This document shows, one piece after another, positions 1 through 8,800 of a stretch of DNA of 64,000 nt. The position numbers and the translations under genes were made by a program. Numbering within the stretch: position 1 is the stretch's first letter; the number at the start of each line of letters is the position of its first letter. This DNA comes from Amycolatopsis japonica (GTDB taxonomy: Bacteria; Actinomycetota; Actinomycetes; Mycobacteriales; Pseudonocardiaceae): positions 2,232,001-2,296,000 of the forward strand of contig NZ_CP008953.1 in the NCBI RefSeq assembly GCF_000732925.1, written 5' to 3'. Below the pieces are notes generated by a model. It was not told the DNA's origin, did not search any database, and was given only the letters and a program-made list of their open reading frames with translations.

Positions 1-4
1 CGTC

Positions 5-709
5 TCAGACTCCCGCGGTGGTGCGGATCCAGCTGCGGCTCGCCGCGACACTGGCGTAGTTCTGGGTGCCCTGCGGGTTCGTGCCGGAGTTGCTGCCGGT
101 CGAGCAGACGCCGACCTGGACGCCGTTCGCGAGCTGCGGTCCGCCCGAGTCGCCGTGCCAGGCGGAACCGTTGATGCCGACGCTGGCGATGGCCTGGCCG
201 CCGTACGCGTCGCTGCTGGTGCCGGTGATGCGGACGTTGGCCGTCTTCAGGACGCTCGAAGGCGGGTTGTTGCCCTGGGTGCGGCCCCAGCCGTAGATCT
301 GGTTCGTGGTGCCGTTGGCCGGGTTCGCGGAGCCGAGCTTCATGTACGTCGTGCTGACCGCGGTCGTGAGGTGCAGCAGGGCGATGTCGCCGCTCGGGGC
401 GGCCTTCTGCTGGTCGACGTCGGCCTCGGTGCCCTGGTTCAGGTTGACGTTGCCGACCTTGACGTGCATTCCGGGCTTGTTGAGGCAGTGCTTCGCGGTG
501 AGGACCCACTGCGGCGCGATGATCGTGCCGGAGCAGTTGAAGCCGCCGAACGCGGTGGCGTCGTCCCAGTAGATCTGGGCGCCCCACGGAGCGGAGCTCA
601 CGGTGCCGCCGCCGATGATGTCCTGGCCCGCGTTCGCGGCGGGGGTGGCGGCAAGGGTCAGCGCCGCGGCGGCGCCCGCCACCGTTGCGACGATCTTGGA
701 CATACGCAT
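5..709 (-). CDS. secreted trypsin-like serine protease (S1 family)
   Basis: Extracellular chymotrypsin-fold endopeptidase of 234 residues. A signal peptide (about residues 1-27) precedes a mature start near DIIGGG, so there is little or no propeptide. The catalytic triad is visible: His74 in TAKHC, Asp108 in GDIALLHL and Ser188 in GDSGGP. Paired cysteines fit the family disulfides. The first ATG at 709 follows a GAAGGG-type ribosome site; an in-frame ATG at 703 is the alternative. A long perfect palindrome lies 27 bp upstream and may control it. The natural substrate cannot be told from sequence. Confidence 0.93.
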   Translation of the reverse strand: MRMSKIVATVAGAAAALTLAATPAANAGQDIIGGGTVSSAPWGAQIYWDDATAFGGFNCSGTIIAPQWVLTAKHCLNKPGMHVKVGNVNLNQGTEADVDQQKAAPSGDIALLHLTTAVSTTYMKLGSANPANGTTNQIYGWGRTQGNNPPSSVLKTANVRITGTSSDAYGGQAIASVGINGSAWHGDSGGPQLANGVQVGVCSTGSNSGTNPQGTQNYASVAASRSWIRTTAGV

Positions 710-735
710 GAATACGCCCTTCGGCCTGCGTCGGG

Positions 736-762
736 GAAACCGTTTCGAGTCGAAACGGTTTC
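736..762. promoter_or_regulatory. 27-bp perfect palindrome, candidate operator
   Basis: Arms of 13 bp, GAAACCGTTTCGA and its reverse complement, are separated by one base. The element lies 27 bp upstream of the protease start, between it and the divergent kinase gene. The GAAAC/GTTTC core with a central CG resembles LacI-family operators, but no LacI-type gene is in the window. A hairpin in the protease leader RNA is the alternative reading. Confidence 0.5.
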
Positions 763-796
763 ACCAAGTTAGGTCGCGGTAAGGGTTTTAGTAACC

Positions 797-810
797 TACC
801 GAAGTCGGTA
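797..810. promoter_or_regulatory. short inverted repeat in the divergent intergenic region
   Basis: TACCGA and TCGGTA flank a two-base centre, between the protease and the kinase-like gene. It could be a second operator for either gene. Only the symmetry supports it. Confidence 0.25.
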
Positions 811-851
811 ACCGCCGTGAGGAATGTATTGGCGCGTCCGTTGTATCCGTT

Positions 852-879
852 TTGCTGGAAAAGTGTTCGTCTTTAGGCT
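852..879 (+). promoter_or_regulatory. predicted promoter of the CPT-like gene
   Basis: A TTGCTG -35 and a TAGGCT -10 are separated by 16 bp. The -10 ends six bases before the GTG at 886, so the transcript is probably leaderless or nearly so. The same short spacing recurs at several genes in this window. Confidence 0.45.
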
Positions 880-885
880 GTCGGA

Positions 886-1413
886 GTGACGACCAGGGTG
901 ATCGTGTTGAACGGCGGCTCCAGTTCCGGCAAATCGGGGATCGCCCGGTGCCTGCAAGCGGTGCTGCCGGATCCCTGGCTCACCCTCGGCGTGGACACCT
1001 TGATCGGCGCCATGCCCGCCGCGGTCGACGAGGGGATCGACTTCGCCGGTGACGGCGGGGTGAGCGTCGGATCCGGTTTCCGGCGGCTCGAGGACGCGTG
1101 GATGGCCGGTGTCGCGGCGATGGTGCGGGCGGGGGCCAGGGTCGTCATCGACGACGTTTTCCTGGGTGGCGCCGCGTCGCAGCAGCGGTGGCGCGACGCG
1201 TTGGACGGGCTCGAAGTGCTCTGGGTCGGCGTCCGGTGTGACGGTGCCGTGGCCGCCGGGCGGGAGACGGCGCGCGGGGACCGGGTCGCGGGAATGGCGG
1301 AGGCACAGGCCGAGATCGTGCACCGGGGCGTGGTCTACGACGTCGAGGTGGACACCGGAGTGAACGAGGCTCTGGCCTGTGCCAGGGTGATCGCCTCCGC
1401 TATTGGAAGGTGA
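886..1413 (+). CDS. chloramphenicol phosphotransferase-like kinase
   Basis: P-loop kinase of 175 residues, close to the 178 of Streptomyces venezuelae chloramphenicol 3-O-phosphotransferase. Walker A GGSSSGKS is at residues 10-17. Asp37 in LGVDTLI sits where the family carries its proposed catalytic base, and IDDVF follows near residue 90. The family phosphorylates a small-molecule hydroxyl using ATP. Whether this protein acts on chloramphenicol or another compound is unknown. The GTG start follows a -10 at six bases. Its 3' end overlaps the convergent neocarzinostatin-like gene by 14 bp. Confidence 0.85.
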   Translation: MTTRVIVLNGGSSSGKSGIARCLQAVLPDPWLTLGVDTLIGAMPAAVDEGIDFAGDGGVSVGSGFRRLEDAWMAGVAAMVRAGARVVIDDVFLGGAASQQRWRDALDGLEVLWVGVRCDGAVAAGRETARGDRVAGMAEAQAEIVHRGVVYDVEVDTGVNEALACARVIASAIGR

Positions 1414-1816
1414 GCTGCACCTTGACCAATTCGCCGCCTGTCGAGAAATCGCTGCCGACGACCGAGCAACCCCCGCTCAAGGTCTTGCAATCGTAAGCGC
1501 GGTCGTCGAACGACATATGCCGGTAGACCGTGGCGGTGGTCGAGATGACGCCGTTGGCGTCCGCTGTCGGATATCCGATGATGTAACAGCTGCCGTCCTC
1601 GGTGGGGCATTCGAGCAGCAGGATCTGGCGGTTGGCGTCGAGGCCGCCGGCCGTGACGGTCACGGTCTGCTCGGCGGCGAGATTCGTCGACGGTGACACG
1701 GACATCGTCCAGGCTTGCGCCTGGGCCGTCGCCGTGCCGGACAGGCCGACGACGGCGATCGCCGCGGTGACCGCAGTGGTGACCGCAGTGGTGATTGCGC
1801 GCCTCGGAAGTTTCAT
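1400..1816 (-). CDS. secreted neocarzinostatin-family protein
   Basis: Protein of 138 residues with a signal peptide (about 1-33) and a mature immunoglobulin-like beta domain. The match to enediyne apoproteins is by pattern: an N-terminal SPSTNL...VTVTAGGL segment, an [13 protein letters not shown] strand, and four cysteines in two close pairs ([11 protein letters not shown] and [10 protein letters not shown]), as in the two disulfides of neocarzinostatin. Known members bind and stabilise enediynes outside the cell. No enediyne polyketide synthase is in the window, so this is an orphan and its ligand is unknown. Confidence 0.75.
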   Translation of the reverse strand: MKLPRRAITTAVTTAVTAAIAVVGLSGTATAQAQAWTMSVSPSTNLAAEQTVTVTAGGLDANRQILLLECPTEDGSCYIIGYPTADANGVISTTATVYRHMSFDDRAYDCKTLSGGCSVVGSDFSTGGELVKVQLTFQ

Positions 1817-2031
1817 AATTCCCCCTCGTGTCTGATTCGCTTTCCCAGCCTGCCGTCGTTATGCGAGAGGCGTCAACCCCTTCGATTCGTTATCACGCGC
1901 GTCACAATCGAGTGCGTCGGATTTCTGAGGCGGATGACAAGCGCGCGGGTATGGATTGCCTTGCGCGAACGGCGCCGAGTACGGTTCGGTTCGCTACCTC
2001 GATTCCGTTGGCTGTGAAGGATTTGAGCCCT

Positions 2032-2784
2032 ATGACTCTGGCGAATCGACGCGCCTTCCGGCTGCTCACGGCCGGCGTGGTGCTCTCGCTGGGAGCCTTT
2101 TCGCTGAGCTCGGCTTCCGCCGCCCAGGGCGAGGTCGACGCTCCGCGTGCGGACGCGCCCGCCATGGCCGCGGGTTTGAAGGCGTCGTATTTCGTGCGGA
2201 ATACCGTATCGCGCATTGCGAAGCTGAACTCTCAACTGGCTACCGGTGAGGGACGTTTCGATGGCACTGTCGACTCGGTGAAAGAAACCCTGACGGGTTC
2301 GATCACTCTGCCGCCCACTGTGAACGCGTATTTCGTGGCTTTTCGCTTCATGCCGGTGACGAGCACCGTCAGCCTGGTTTCCGAGGGCGACCAACACGGG
2401 GTATTGGTGAAGAACCCCGGCGACGCGGGTGTGGTGGCTCCCCGGCTTTTCCCGGACGGCAAGAAGTACCTGTCGGTGATCATCGACCTGACGCTCAGCC
2501 TCGGCCTTCGCCTGAGCGACACCAAGGTCGATGGCAAGGTGCTCGATCTGGGGCCTAATTGCAAAACGGCGGCTCCGCTGACGATCAAGGTCAAGGGGCT
2601 GACCGGGCTGCAGGACACGGCGCCGCCGACAGTGCTCACGAGCAGCTTCGAGATCCCGCCGTTCTCGGGGTGTGGGGTGCGGGAGGATCTGGACAAGCTG
2701 CTGACCGGCATGATCTCCGGGCCTGGCAACGAGATGAGCACCACGATCGCGGTGCGTTGTATCAGCACTTGTCCTGAGGGGTAG
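2032..2784 (+). CDS. secreted protein of unknown function
   Basis: I do not recognise the family. The ATG at 2032 is preferred over the upstream in-frame ATG at 1828 because GAAGGA lies 10 bases before it and it opens directly onto a signal peptide (positive NRRAFR, hydrophobic core, ASA-AQ cleavage). The 250-residue product has a low-complexity D/A-rich stretch after cleavage. A beta-rich body follows, with four cysteines in its C-terminal half (NCKTAA, GCGV, RCIST and TCPEG). It is probably exported. No operon partners are evident; the next gene is convergent and 418 bp away. Confidence 0.6.
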   Translation: MTLANRRAFRLLTAGVVLSLGAFSLSSASAAQGEVDAPRADAPAMAAGLKASYFVRNTVSRIAKLNSQLATGEGRFDGTVDSVKETLTGSITLPPTVNAYFVAFRFMPVTSTVSLVSEGDQHGVLVKNPGDAGVVAPRLFPDGKKYLSVIIDLTLSLGLRLSDTKVDGKVLDLGPNCKTAAPLTIKVKGLTGLQDTAPPTVLTSSFEIPPFSGCGVREDLDKLLTGMISGPGNEMSTTIAVRCISTCPEG

Positions 2785-3202
2785 TTGTTCGTCGGGGTCG
2801 TGGCTGAGGCGCTGTTCTTTGTGGTTGGTTTGTTGATGGACAAGGGTTTTGTTCGTGGGAGCGTGAGTCGGCCGATGGTCTCGGGCGGCTTGGCGCGTGG
2901 TCGCCGAGTCTCGGATCGGTGGTAGGTCTGGGCTCTTGTCGTGGTAAGACGAGGGCTCGGGACGCGGTCGTTCCGGGCCTTGCCCACGACGAAGGGCGTG
3001 TCGGTGTTGCCGCCCGGTATGTAGCTGAGTAGCCGTCAAGGTGCTGTGCCGCATGGCTTGCAGCCGGGCAGGCCGCATGGGTGCCGGTGTCACCGGCCGA
3101 CATGCTCCCGGAGTGGCGCCGCACAGCTGCCAGGCCGGATTTGGGCTCGCCGGTGTCGCCGCCCGGAGTGTGTCCGGGTGGCCCCGAGTGTGTCTGCGCC
3201 GG
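2785..3202. other. 418-bp intergenic region, no gene recognised
   Basis: It lies between two convergent genes. I find no convincing gene on either strand; the open frames here have shadow-like composition and no start signals. The only clear structure is a 15-bp perfect inverted repeat at 3083-3097 (GCCGGTG, one base, CACCGGC). It lacks the long family hairpins found at the other convergent junctions of this window. Confidence 0.5.
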
Positions 3203-4384
3203 TTAGAAGGGCGGGGTTTCGTCCTCCGGTTCCGGCCGTGGGTCGTGGAGTGGTTCGGGGGCTGCGGTGTAGGTGTGGCCGGTGGGGGTGGTGATGGTCA
3301 TGCCGCCGTTGCCGGTGGGTTCTGCCGACCAGCCGGGCTCCTCTTTGAGCATGTTGTGGATCTTGCAGGCGGCGTGGCAGTTGTGGTGGTCGGTGTCGCC
3401 GTTCCGCGCCCAGGTGGTGATGTGGTCGATCTCAGAGAATTCGGCAGGGCGGTGACAGCCGGGGTGGGTGCATTCGCGGTCCCGCGCCTTGATCAGACGA
3501 GCGAGTGAGGCCGGGGGCCGGTAGGTGCCGGGGCTGGCTTCGAGGAGCTGTCCGGTGGTGGGGTCGGTGATCAACCGGGACCAGGTCGAGCCGGGGGCGG
3601 CGGCGATCTCCCGGGTAAGCCAACCGGGGATGGGCCCGTAACCAGCCAGCGTCGCGGGATCCTCCCGCGCACCGGTCAAGGTCAACAGGTCGACATAGAC
3701 GTGGACGTGCGCGCGAGGTGTGCCGTGACCATCCTCGGCCAGCAGCCGCTCGGCGAAGATATCCGCCCGGTGCTGATCGAGAGTGCGGGTCTTGTCGGAT
3801 TGGCGGCGGGCTTTGGCCGCACGGGCCAATGAGGCGTAGATCGAGCCGGCCACTTCGGAAGGCAAGAAACCGCTGAGGGTGGACATGGTGTCGTCCTCGT
3901 GTTTTAACGAGACATGTCGCGACGCGCGCTTTCTCGCGGCCCGTACCCGATAGCCGTCGGGGTCGAACTTCTGCACGGCGTAACTCACCGATTTGCCGAT
4001 CGCTCCGGGATCTCGCTCGGCGAGCCGTCCGGCCATGAAATCGTCCACCAGGGCGGCGACCTCATCGGAGACCTCGCGGGTCAGCCGGCAGACCTTCGAC
4101 GCCTTGTACAGATCGATGTCGCCCAGTTCCAGTGCCCGCAACGTGTTCGGCAACCGGCGAACCAACGCGCACGAGGTTTCGACCAGCAGGAAAGCGTGAT
4201 TGCGGGAGACCGAGAAGGCCAGAGCGACCTCCTCGGTCACCGATCTTCGTGAGCCACCCACCGCGGCGAATCCGGCTAACGAACGCACCTGTCGGCCTTG
4301 TGCGCGGCGAAGCACGATCTCCTCGTCGTGGGCGGCATCGAGAAGCTGAGCGGCTTTCGGATTGAAAGCAAGTGATTGGGTCAT
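3203..4384 (-). CDS. DUF222 (13E12-type) HNH endonuclease domain protein
   Basis: Protein of 393 residues. An N-terminal DUF222 region of about 250 residues is followed by an HNH module with CTHPGC, SEIDHI and CKIHNMLK, which supply the metal and catalytic histidines. This is the mycobacterial 13E12 repeat family; the cellular role is unsettled, though several M. tuberculosis members are DNA-damage induced. The ATG at 4384 is chosen because a TATGAT -10 lies seven bases upstream, giving a leaderless transcript. The ATG at 4396 lies inside that -10. A LexA-type box fills the -35/-10 spacer, so SOS control is likely. Confidence 0.85.
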   Translation of the reverse strand: MTQSLAFNPKAAQLLDAAHDEEIVLRRAQGRQVRSLAGFAAVGGSRRSVTEEVALAFSVSRNHAFLLVETSCALVRRLPNTLRALELGDIDLYKASKVCRLTREVSDEVAALVDDFMAGRLAERDPGAIGKSVSYAVQKFDPDGYRVRAARKRASRHVSLKHEDDTMSTLSGFLPSEVAGSIYASLARAAKARRQSDKTRTLDQHRADIFAERLLAEDGHGTPRAHVHVYVDLLTLTGAREDPATLAGYGPIPGWLTREIAAAPGSTWSRLITDPTTGQLLEASPGTYRPPASLARLIKARDRECTHPGCHRPAEFSEIDHITTWARNGDTDHHNCHAACKIHNMLKEEPGWSAEPTGNGGMTITTPTGHTYTAAPEPLHDPRPEPEDETPPF

Positions 4385-4391
4385 GACCAAG

Positions 4392-4414
4392 ATCATACTC
4401 GAACATGAGTTCGA
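4392..4414 (-). promoter_or_regulatory. SOS (LexA) box with TATGAT -10
   Basis: TCGAAC-ATGA-GTTCGA at 4399-4414 has perfect 6-bp arms. It matches the actinobacterial/Gram-positive LexA box CGAACNNNNGTTCG, with one departure from the favoured centre. On the minus strand it ends one base before a TATGAT -10 at 4397-4392, seven bases from the DUF222 start. LexA bound here would cover the promoter. Confidence 0.75.
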
Positions 4415-4618
4415 CCGCCACTGAATCCGCCGGATGGTTTCAGCTGGTGAGCGCGCCGCCTCTGGGTTGGCATCCCGGCGCCTGCCGTAGCCGGTCGTCA
4501 AATTTTCCTGTGATGCCAACGAGTTTTGCCTCGCAAGTATCCTGGCAAGTCGGATCGTTTGGGGATATTGGTGCAGTGGCCCGTAAATCTGCCGAGACTC
4601 GGCGCGCCGCCGACCTGA

Positions 4619-5200
4619 TCAACCAATCCGTGAACCCATCCACGTATCCCCAAAATCCCGCCCAACAAAGGCAAGTAGCCGCCAATGAGCGGCAACCCCG
4701 TCCGGAGCTGCAAGCTCGGGCCCGAACATCCCAGGCCGCCGAAAAGCCCCAAAGTCCATATCCCGCATAGTGTCCAGAAGTTCCGCGCACTGACGCTGGT
4801 CGACAAGCTCCTCCTGTCCGGTCGTGACAGCGAGGTCGACACCGTGGACGACGACTTCGGTGAGATGGATGAGCGCGGCCAAATGTCCGGGTACGCGTCC
4901 GAATCCCAAGTGGACGGTGGTGTGCAACGCGTCCGGACGGTGCCAGGCTGCCCGGTCGAGTTCGGCGGCGGTCTTGAAGGCGGCGTGATGGTCGGCGCCG
5001 AGCCAGTCGTCGTGGTGGTCCCTGTCGACCGAGGCGCCCGACAGTTCCCCGGCGAAGATCCGCATGCCGCCCACGAGGTGGTTGAGCTCGAAGCGGTTGT
5101 CCCAGCCGGAACACAGTGACGGTGCCGGTAATTGGTCGGCGTGGATGCCCTCGACGATGGCGGCGGTGACGTCGATGGCGCTGTCGATGCGGTTGATCAT
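4619..5200 (-). CDS. maleylpyruvate isomerase-type (MDMPI/TIGR03086-like) protein
   Basis: DinB-fold protein of 193 residues. The N-terminal pattern (LCSGWDNRFELNHLVGGM, then AELDRAAW and ALIHLTEVVVHGVDLA) is that of the mycothiol-dependent maleylpyruvate isomerase N-terminal family, whose members bind a metal and act with mycothiol. Here the usual SxWTV-type motif has changed to SGWDNRF. The substrate is unknown. The ATG at 5200 has GGAG eight bases upstream; a longer frame from 5245 would run through the palindrome and is rejected. It is divergent from a TetR gene and probably under its control. Confidence 0.7.
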   Translation of the reverse strand: MINRIDSAIDVTAAIVEGIHADQLPAPSLCSGWDNRFELNHLVGGMRIFAGELSGASVDRDHHDDWLGADHHAAFKTAAELDRAAWHRPDALHTTVHLGFGRVPGHLAALIHLTEVVVHGVDLAVTTGQEELVDQRQCAELLDTMRDMDFGAFRRPGMFGPELAAPDGVAAHWRLLAFVGRDFGDTWMGSRIG

Positions 5201-5217
5201 GCCGTGCTCCAGAGTCT

Positions 5218-5242
5218 CTAAAGCAGCTGAAGACTGCTTTAG
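5218..5242. promoter_or_regulatory. inverted repeat, candidate TetR operator
   Basis: CTAAAGCAG and CTGCTTTAG (perfect 9-bp arms) flank a 7-base centre. It lies between the MDMPI-type gene and the divergent TetR gene, about 17 bp from the former start. Its symmetry and place suit a repressor controlling both genes. Confidence 0.55.
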
Positions 5243-5281
5243 CAACGGACCCTAGCAAACAAACGCAACCACGAGCTGCGT

Positions 5282-5287
5282 TAGGCT
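5282..5287 (+). promoter_or_regulatory. -10 element of TetR gene, leaderless
   Basis: TAGGCT ends seven bases before the ATG at 5295, so the TetR transcript probably begins at or next to its start codon. No good -35 hexamer is visible. Confidence 0.4.
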
Positions 5288-5294
5288 GAGTTTC

Positions 5295-5840
5295 ATGGCG
5301 GAACCGACACGAAGGCCCGGAGGGCGCAGCGAACGGGTGCGCGCGGCGGTGCACCAGGCGGTCATGGACCTGGTGGTCGAACGCGGCTACGGCATGTTCA
5401 CCGTCGGGGACGTGGCCGCGCGAGCCGGCGTGGCGGACACGAGCATCTACCGTCGTTGGGGCACCCTCGAAGACCTGACCGCCGACGTGGCCTTGACCTG
5501 GCTCACCACGAACTCACCGATCCCGGACACCGGCAGTTTGGACGGCGACCTGCGCGCCTACGCGTCCGGCGTGGCGCGCGACATCGGCGGACCCGCGGGG
5601 TTGGCGATCCTGCGCCTGGTCATCGCCTTGCCCAAGGAAGGCGAGGCCCGCGACCAGTTCCTCGCCGAACGCGGCAAGCAACTCCAGACGATGCTCGACC
5701 GCGCACGCACCAGGGGCGAACACCCACCCGACGCCCTCGAGGTGCTCGATCACATCCTGGCGCCTCTCTACATCCGAACCCTGTTCGGCACCGGCCCGCT
5801 CACGCCGGAGTACGTCGACGCGCTCGTCGACCGGTTGTGA
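5295..5840 (+). CDS. TetR family transcriptional regulator
   Basis: Repressor of 181 residues with an N-terminal helix-turn-helix at about 30-60 (YGMFTVGDVAARAGVADTSIYRRWGTLEDL). The C-terminal domain resembles the TetR_C_11 type and would bind a small ligand. It is divergent from the MDMPI-type gene with a 25-bp inverted repeat between them, so it probably represses that gene and itself. It ends 7 bp from the convergent eccC stop. The effector is unknown. Confidence 0.88.
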   Translation: MAEPTRRPGGRSERVRAAVHQAVMDLVVERGYGMFTVGDVAARAGVADTSIYRRWGTLEDLTADVALTWLTTNSPIPDTGSLDGDLRAYASGVARDIGGPAGLAILRLVIALPKEGEARDQFLAERGKQLQTMLDRARTRGEHPPDALEVLDHILAPLYIRTLFGTGPLTPEYVDALVDRL

Positions 5841-5847
5841 GCGGCGC

Positions 5848-8800
5848 TCAGTCCTCCACCGGCTTCGTCCACGCCACCTGCACCAGCCCGGTCCCATCCC
5901 GCCGCGAGACCAGTACACCCCGCCCGGCGGGCTGCGGTCCCGGCTTCACGTCGCCGAGCAGCGCCCCTTCGTCCCGCGAGCCGGACATCACGAGGCCGGG
6001 CGAACCCAGCTCCCGGATCCGTTGCAGCACGGGCTCGAACAGGGACCGTCCGGCGCCGCCACTGCCGCGCGCGATGACGAGGTGGAGGCCGATGTCCCGA
6101 GCCTGCGGCAGGAATTCCAGCAGCGGCTGCAACGGGTTCCGGCCGACGGTCGCGACCATCTCGTAGTCGTCGACGAGCACGAACAGCTCCGGACCGCGCC
6201 ACCAGGACCGGTTCCGCAACTGCTCCGGCGTGACGTCCGCGCCGGGCAGCCGGTTCCGCATCGCCTGCTGGCACTGCTCGATCAGCCCGCTCAGCACGGT
6301 TTCCGAACCCGCGTAGCCGAGCAGATGCGAATCCGGCACCGCGCCCAGCATCCCTCGCCGGTAGTCGGCGACCACGATGGCCGCTTCTTCCGGGGAGTAC
6401 TTCGACACGATGCCTTGAGCGATCGCGCGCAGGAGCGAACTCTTGCCGGATTCCACGTCGCCGAAGGCCAGGAAATGCGGTTCGGTGGCGAAATCAAGGT
6501 GCACCGGCCGCAGGTTCGATTCCGCGATGCCGAGCGTGATCTGCTTGCGCGGCCCGGATTCCAGCGAGTCGAGCGGGACCTCCGGCGGCAGCAGCCGCAC
6601 GGAAGGTGCCGCCGCACCCTTCCAAGCCGCCGAAATCCGGCGGTTCAGATCCAGCCCACCGACGCCGACGGTGTCCGGCCGCTGGTCCGAGTCGATCCGC
6701 GGGAGCGCCGCGAGGAAGTGCAGCTTGTCCGCGGTCAACCCGCGCCCCGGCCGGTCCGCCGGGACGTTCTGCGCGATCTTGCGGTCGATCAGCGAGTCCG
6801 CCGGTTCACCGAGCCGCAGTTCGAACTTGGTGCCGATCGCGTCCCGCAACGGCGCCCGCATGCCCATCCACTGGTTGATCGAGACGACGACGTGGATGCC
6901 GAAACCGAGCCCGCGTGACGCGAGGCTGGTGATCTGCTCCTCCAGCTGCTCGTATTCCTGGCGGATCGTGGTCCAGTTGTCCACGAACAGGAAGACGTCG
7001 CCGAACTCGCGGCCTTCCGTACTCTCCCGGAACTCCGAGCGCCGCTGGCGGAACGTCGTGATCGACTCGATCCCGTTGGCGGAGAAGAACTCCTCGCGCT
7101 GTTCGAGCAGGGTCGTCAGCTCCGCCACCACCCGGCGGCATCGCTGGGCGTCGCGCCGCGTCGCGTAGCCGGACACGTGGGGCAACCCGGCGATCGGTGC
7201 CAGCGCGCCACCACCCATGTCCAGCACGAACAACTGGACCTCTTCCGGTGTGTGGGTCAGCGCGAGCATCGCGGCGATGTCGCGCATCAGCGTGCTCTTG
7301 CCGCTCTGCGGCGCCCCGACGATCAGCGCGTGCCCGGCGGCGCCGGAGAAATCGGCCCACAGCATGTCGCGCCGCTGCTCGAAGGGCTTGTCCACCAACG
7401 CGACCGGGATCATCAGCTTGCCGTTGCCGCCCCAGCCCAGCGGGCACAGGCCGCGTTCGGGGTCTTCACCGAGCGGCGGCAGCAGCTGGTCCAGGGTGGG
7501 CGGTTCGGCCAGCGGCGGAAGCCAGATCTGGTGCGCCTCCGGGCCTTTGCCTTCGATCCGCGAGATCATCGCGCCGATGATCGTCTCGCCGGTGCCCTTT
7601 TCGACCGGTTCCTCGGCCTCGACGGTCACCGGGATCTCGACCGGCGCCAGCGTGAACGGCATCAGGCCGAGACTCCGGCCGTCCTTGCGCACGATCTTGC
7701 TGCGCGGCGGCAGTTCCCCCGAGACGTACGCGGCCTTGAGCCGGATGAGGGTGTCGTTGTCGGACTTCAGATACGCCGAACCCGGCACGGGCGGCAGCTG
7801 GTAGGCGTCCGCGACGCCGAGCACCGCGCGGCTCTCCGACGCGGAGAAGGTCCGCAGGCCGATCCGGTACGACAGATGCGAATCGAGCCCGCGCAGCCGT
7901 CCTTCCTCCAGGCGCTGCGAGGCCAGCAGCAGATGGATCCCGAGGCTCCGGCCCAGCCGCCCGATCGCGACGAACAGGTCGATGAACTCCGGCCGCGACG
8001 ACAGCAGCTCGCTGAATTCGTCGATGATCACCAGCAGCGACGGCAGCGGCCGCAGGTTGACACCCGATTCCCTGGCCTTTTCGTAGTCCCGCACCGACGC
8101 GTAGTTCCCGGCGGCGTGCAGGAGCTCCTGACGCCGCAACAGTTCGCCGTTCAGCGCGTCCGCCATGCGGTCGACCAGCGCGAGGTCGTCGGACAGGTTG
8201 GTGATGACGGCGCAGGTGTGCGGCAGCCCGGTCATCCCCGCGAACGTCGCGCCGCCCTTGAAGTCGATCAGCGCGAGGTTGAGCTTCTCCGAAGAATGCG
8301 TGACGGCGAGCGCGGTGACCAGTGTCCGCAGCAGCTCGCTCTTGCCGGATCCGGTCGCGCCGATGACGAGGCCGTGCGGACCCATGCCGCCTTCCGCCGA
8401 CTCCTTGAGGTCGAGGTCGACGGGCCTGCCTTCGGGGTTGACGCCCAACGGGATCCGCAGCCGGTCCCGCGCCGAACGCGGTGCCCAGGTGACCGCGGTG
8501 TCGGTGTCGCGCGGATCGCCGATGCCGAGCAGCCCCGCCAGCCCGAACGTCGCCGACATTGGCGCCTCGCTGACCACCGCCGCCCCCTGGAACAGCGGCG
8601 TCAGCATCCGGGACAGCGCTTCGGCGGCCCCGCGGTCCAAGGTGTCCGGCTTGCCGAGGAACCCGAGCCGCTGCTCCGTCCCGTCGCCGACGACCATGCC
8701 GAGCTGTTCGGGACTCATGTGCAGGCTCAACAACCGTTCCGACGAGACCGAGCGCGGCTGCTCCGTGCCGATCTCCACCACGGTGACGCCGAGCCTGCCT

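Noticed and set aside
1873..3093. 406-codon minus-strand frame over the secreted protein gene and the gap
   Set aside because: Composition is shadow-like (Arg/His/Pro-rich), no start signal, and it opposes a gene with a clear signal peptide.
3041..3508. plus-strand frame entering the DUF222/HNH gene
   Set aside because: Antisense to the HNH domain and without a recognisable protein.
3203..4384. DUF222/HNH gene as an insertion sequence or homing element
   Set aside because: No terminal repeats, target duplication, intron boundaries or transposase motif are seen; an SOS-type promoter argues for a resident gene.
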